Of a stretch of DNA of 64,000 bases, positions 60,772 to 64,000 are shown in pieces. Location: positions 23,560-87,559 of the forward strand of contig PLZB01000061.1 of the NCBI GenBank assembly GCA_003151955.1. Direction: 5' to 3'. The position numbers and the translations under genes were made by a program. Below the pieces are notes generated by a model. It saw only the letters and a list, made by a program, of their open reading frames with translations, did no database searches and had not been told where the DNA came from. Numbering within the stretch: the first letter of the stretch is position 1; each line of letters starts with the position of its first letter. Source of the DNA: Acidimicrobiaceae bacterium. GTDB lineage: Bacteria > Actinomycetota > Acidimicrobiia > Acidimicrobiales > UBA8190.

Positions 60772-62214
60772 ATGACTACTCCCGATGTCTCTGTTCGGTT
60801 CGGCCGCCGTTCGACCAGGGGGGTGATCCTCGGGTTCTCCGCTCCCCGGGTCGCCGCCGTCGGCCTGGCCATTACGGTGGCCGTGGTCGGCCTGGTGGTC
60901 GCCAACGGGCCCGGGTTCCTCGTGACCGCCGTCCTGTGGGCCCCGATCGCCGCTGCCGCCTTCGTCCGGATCGGCGGGCGGCCCGCCGTCGAGTGGGCCG
61001 CCACCGCCACCCACTACGGGGCCCGGGCCGCCACCGGCCAGACCCAGTACCGGGCCGTCCACCCGTTGAAGCCCCGCCCAGCCGGAACGCTGGCGCTCCC
61101 CGGTGACGCCGCACCGCTGCGGTTCCACCAGGACCCCGGTTCGGGGGCGGTCATGGTCCACGATCCCCACCGGCAAACGCTGACCGCCGTGCTGGCCGTG
61201 TCGCACCCGGCCTTCGTCCTCCTCGACGGGGACGACCGGTCCCAGCGGGTGGGACGCTGGGGTCGGGTCTACGCCGCTCTGGCCCAGTCGGGGACGTGCG
61301 CTGCCGTCCAGGTCCTCGAGGCGACCGTCCCCGATCCGGCCACCGGCCAGGACGAGTGGTACGACCGCCACGGCACCCGTGATGGCGGATGGGCCGACAC
61401 CGAGTACCGGGCGCTCCTCGACCAGGTCCGGCTGGCGGCCGGAACCCACCGGACGACGATCTCCCTCGCCCTCGACATGCGGTCCGCCTCCCGGGCCGTC
61501 AGGGCGGCGGGCCGGGGGGTGGTCGGGGCAGCCGAGGTCCTCCGGGCCGACATGTCCTCAGTGGCCGAATCGCTCGGCCAGGCCGGCCTGAAGGTCGGCG
61601 GCTGGCTGACCGAAGCCGAACTGGCCGCCGTCGTCCGATCGGCCTACGACCCCTCGACGGTTCTCGACCCTCGACGGGAACCCGGGGCGAACCTGGCTCA
61701 TGCCGGCCCCCTCGCGATCGGCGAGCATTGGGACCGCCTCCACCACGACTCAGCCTGGTCGGCAGTGCTCTGGATCTCGGAGTGGCCCCGGATCGACGTC
61801 CCGGCCGACTTCCTCCACCCGCTGATCTTCGCCACCGGGGTGCGGAGGACCCTGTCGATGGTGGCCCGGCCGCTGTCGACGGAGGCGGCGCTCCGGGAGA
61901 TCCGGAGGGAGAAGACGGAGGCGGTGACGGACATGGCCCAGAAGCAGCGGGTCGGCCAGATCGCCGATCTCTCGGACAGCCAGGAGTACGAGGACCTGAT
62001 GGCCCGGGAGCGGAGCCTGGTGGCCGGACACACCGACGTGGCCTTCTCGGGGTTCGTGACGGTGACGGCCCCGAGCCGGGAATCGCTCGACGCCGCCTGC
62101 TCCCAGGTCGGCCGGGCCGCCGCCCAGGCCGCCTGCGAGGTCCGGCCCCTCTACGGCCGGCAGGCCCAGGGGTTCGCCGTCGCCGCCCTGCCGCTGGCCC
62201 GGACGGCGTTCTGA
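60772..62214 (+). CDS. SCO6880-type conjugation membrane protein
   Basis: The 480-residue protein has two N-terminal membrane helices (VAAVGLAITVAVVGLVVANG, then VTAVLWAPIAAAAFVRIG). A long cytoplasmic domain follows (WYDRHGTRDGGWADTEYRAL; FSGFVTVTAPSRESLDAACS), the arrangement of SCO6880-family proteins that pair with VirB4-type ATPases in actinobacterial elements. It corresponds functionally to the VirB3/PrgI position of type IV secretion. Its stop is 2 bp before the ATPase GTG. Confidence 0.82.
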   Translation: MTTPDVSVRFGRRSTRGVILGFSAPRVAAVGLAITVAVVGLVVANGPGFLVTAVLWAPIAAAAFVRIGGRPAVEWAATATHYGARAATGQTQYRAVHPLKPRPAGTLALPGDAAPLRFHQDPGSGAVMVHDPHRQTLTAVLAVSHPAFVLLDGDDRSQRVGRWGRVYAALAQSGTCAAVQVLEATVPDPATGQDEWYDRHGTRDGGWADTEYRALLDQVRLAAGTHRTTISLALDMRSASRAVRAAGRGVVGAAEVLRADMSSVAESLGQAGLKVGGWLTEAELAAVVRSAYDPSTVLDPRREPGANLAHAGPLAIGEHWDRLHHDSAWSAVLWISEWPRIDVPADFLHPLIFATGVRRTLSMVARPLSTEAALREIRREKTEAVTDMAQKQRVGQIADLSDSQEYEDLMARERSLVAGHTDVAFSGFVTVTAPSRESLDAACSQVGRAAAQAACEVRPLYGRQAQGFAVAALPLARTAF

Positions 62215-62216
62215 CC

Positions 62217-63728
62217 GTGGGCAGCGACGACGGGAGCCGGCTCCACGGTGTCGCCGGCTACGTCCCGGCCGGCCAGCGGACCCGGCGGGCGATGCGGGCG
62301 GCCCGGCGGATCGAGGCGGACCACCGGAATGAGCTGATGGCGGAGCGCCGGGCCGAGCTCGAGGCGGTGAAGTCCGAGCAGCGCCAGGCCGGCTATCTCC
62401 CCAAGGGGGGCGAGCGGCGGCCGATGGCGGGCCGTTCCTACCGGCGGCTCCGGATACCGGCCCATCATGCGACGAGCGAGGTCCTGGCCGGGGCCTACCC
62501 GTTCCTGGCCGAGGAGGGCCTCGGATCGGAAGGGGCGCTGATCGGGCAGGACGCCTGGTCGGGGACGGCCTTCTGCTTCGACCCCTGGGAGCTCTACCGG
62601 CGGGGGGCGCTCACCAACCCGAACATGTTCCTGGCCGGCCAGATCGGCCGGGGGAAGTCGACGCTGGCCAAGGCGCTGGCCGCCCGGACGATCGCCTTCG
62701 GCCGGCGGGTCTACGTGCCGGGCGATCCCAAGGGGGAGTGGTCCGTCGTCTCTCGTGCCGTCGGCGGTCAGGTCATTGAGCTTGGGGTGGGCCGTTCGGC
62801 CCGGCTGAATCCCCTGGACGAGGGCCCCCGGCCGGCGGGGCTCTCAGACGAGGTCTGGGGGGCGAAGGTCGCGCAGGACAGGATGACGTTGGTGGCGGCC
62901 CTGGCTGAGGCGACCCTGGGCCGGGCATTGGGGCCGGTCGAACGGACCGCCGTCGACGCCGCCCTGTCCGCCGCCGTCGCCGGGTCGTCGATGCCGATCC
63001 TGCCGATGGTCGTCGAGGCCCTCCACGCCCCGTCCGGGCCGTACGCGGGTTCGACGGCCGAGCAGCTCCTCGTCGACGGCCGGGATGTGGCCCACGCCCT
63101 GGGCCGGCTGGTTCGGGGGGACCTGGCCGGCCTGTTCGACGGCCCGTCGACGGTCCGGTTCGACCCGACCCTCCCGATGCTCTCGCTCGACCTGTCCCAG
63201 ATCTCGGGGTCGGACACCCTCCTCAGCCTGGTGATGACCTGCACCTCGGCCTGGATGGAGGCGGCGCTGCGGGATCCGGACGGGGGCCAGCGGCTGGTCG
63301 TCTACGACGAGGCCTGGCGGCTGATGGCCCAGCCGAGGCTGCTGGCCCGGATGCAGTCCCATTGGAAGCTGTCGAGGGCCTGGGGGATCGCCAACCTGAT
63401 GGTCGTCCACCGGCTGTCGGACCTCGACGCCGTCGGGGACGCCGGCTCCGAGGCCCGGGGCCTGGCCCAGGGCCTCCTGGCGGACACAGCCACCCGGATT
63501 CTCTACAACGAACCCACCGACGAGGCCGTCGTCGCCGGCAGGGTCCTCGGGCTGACCTCGACGGAAGTCCGCCAGCTTCCCGAGCTGGCCCAGGGGGAGG
63601 GGCTCTGGCGGGTCAACGAGCGGGCCTTCGTGGTCCGCCACATCTGCACGCCGGGGGAGCTCGAGCTGTTCGACACGGACTCGCGGATGGTCGTAAACCC
63701 TCTCCAGTTGCCGGGGCTTCGCATCTGA
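62217..63728 (+). CDS. VirB4-like conjugation ATPase
   Basis: The 503-residue protein has Walker A FLAGQIGRGKSTLAKALA (~138-155), VPGDPKGEWSVVSRAVGG, and Walker B LVVYDEAWRLMAQPRLLARM (Asp364-Glu365). VVHRLSDLDAVGD and a Gln/Arg-rich C-terminus follow. It is the ATPase half of the VirB4/TraC family; the N-terminal part that larger VirB4 proteins have is supplied by the SCO6880-like gene upstream. It should energise pilus or channel assembly. GTG 62217 is the first start after the previous stop. It is the last complete gene in the window. Confidence 0.88.
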   Translation: MGSDDGSRLHGVAGYVPAGQRTRRAMRAARRIEADHRNELMAERRAELEAVKSEQRQAGYLPKGGERRPMAGRSYRRLRIPAHHATSEVLAGAYPFLAEEGLGSEGALIGQDAWSGTAFCFDPWELYRRGALTNPNMFLAGQIGRGKSTLAKALAARTIAFGRRVYVPGDPKGEWSVVSRAVGGQVIELGVGRSARLNPLDEGPRPAGLSDEVWGAKVAQDRMTLVAALAEATLGRALGPVERTAVDAALSAAVAGSSMPILPMVVEALHAPSGPYAGSTAEQLLVDGRDVAHALGRLVRGDLAGLFDGPSTVRFDPTLPMLSLDLSQISGSDTLLSLVMTCTSAWMEAALRDPDGGQRLVVYDEAWRLMAQPRLLARMQSHWKLSRAWGIANLMVVHRLSDLDAVGDAGSEARGLAQGLLADTATRILYNEPTDEAVVAGRVLGLTSTEVRQLPELAQGEGLWRVNERAFVVRHICTPGELELFDTDSRMVVNPLQLPGLRI

Positions 63729-64000
63729 AGGAGCCCCACGCCGGCACGGGTCTGCCCGGTCCGAGAGTCGCGTTGGCGCTGGTCAGGCCGTCTCTCTCGG
63801 TTACGACTTCGGCCCGGTGATGGCCTGAAGTCCCGGTAAACCCGGCGGTGATCAGCAGCCGCCCACCGGCTGGGGACCAGCCAAGAATGAGGCGGTCACC
63901 CAGTCCTGAGGCGGCGCTTCCAGCGAGCCGGCTGCCGTGCCGGCGCGATCCGGACACCCTGCCTTCCTCCTCCATCTAGTGGTCCTGCCGATAAGTACAT
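63729..64000. other. Right-end intergenic region, no supported gene
   Basis: The 272 bp after the VirB4-like gene show no convincing plus-strand gene. On the minus strand a GGAGGAGG precedes a GTG near 63961 and an open frame runs left into the ATPase gene, but its product reads as low-complexity. The element probably continues beyond the window. Confidence 0.4.

Noticed and set aside
63613..63975. Minus-strand open frame at the right end
   Set aside because: Low-complexity product, mostly antisense to the VirB4-like gene; a GGAGGAGG before a GTG is the only support.
1..64000. CRISPR arrays, rRNA genes, insertion sequences
   Set aside because: No regularly spaced direct repeats, rRNA sequence or transposase with terminal repeats was seen anywhere in the window.

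Overview
The window is high-GC DNA from an actinomycete. WhiB and Lsr2 homologues, a TrwC (MobF) relaxase beside an SCO6880-type transfer gene, and a secreted protein with GYWLV...GGIFAFGDA repeats point to Actinomycetota. My guess is class Acidimicrobiia or a close relative, but that is inference because no rRNA is present.

Left flank (1-10.5 kb), probably chromosomal. A leftward operon holds an inositol-oxygenase-like protein, an FAD oxidoreductase, a GT2 glycosyltransferase, a DUF429 protein and a truncated membrane GGDEF protein. A frameshifted small gene, a Cys-motif protein and a DUF2786 protein follow. Next come a PIN/VapC toxin with its antitoxin, a ribbon-helix-helix/DUF3024 pair, and a Panacea-domain toxin-antitoxin-like pair preceded by a perfect LexA-type palindrome. 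The flank ends at tRNA-Ala(TGC).

From 10.6 kb rightwards the DNA looks like an integrative conjugative element (ICE), or nested elements, that entered at the tRNA gene. It begins with an excisionase-like HTH gene and a tyrosine integrase, followed by two secreted-protein genes of visibly lower GC, an XhoI/PaeR7I-type restriction-modification pair, and the relaxase. Transfer genes reappear at 54-63.7 kb: NlpC/P60 hydrolase, DUF6112-like protein, a membrane-anchored exported protein, a VirB6/TrbL-like protein, an SCO6880-like protein and a VirB4-like ATPase. WhiB and Lsr2 homologues are interleaved. No right end is visible, so the element may continue past the window.

The middle (22-53.7 kb) is accessory DNA arranged in short, tightly overlapping operons. 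They include an ECF sigma factor with a membrane penicillin-binding-protein-like partner that has lost its catalytic Ser and Lys residues. A HicA-HicB-HD-membrane-protein operon is followed by a second HD paralogue coupled to a divergent IspF. Also present are a NERD nuclease, a (p)ppGpp-hydrolase-like HD protein, an RNase-J-like MBL protein, an AddAB-like helicase-nuclease pair (addB-like gene frameshifted), NYN, ARPP-1 plus DnaB-like, and a Nudix fusion. The stretch ends with two restriction-like nucleases and a macro-SIR2 protein. The most promising candidates for undescribed systems are the sigma/pseudo-transpeptidase pair, the macro-SIR2/nuclease operon and the SOS-box-linked Panacea pair. 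All assignments are from reading motifs, with no database search.
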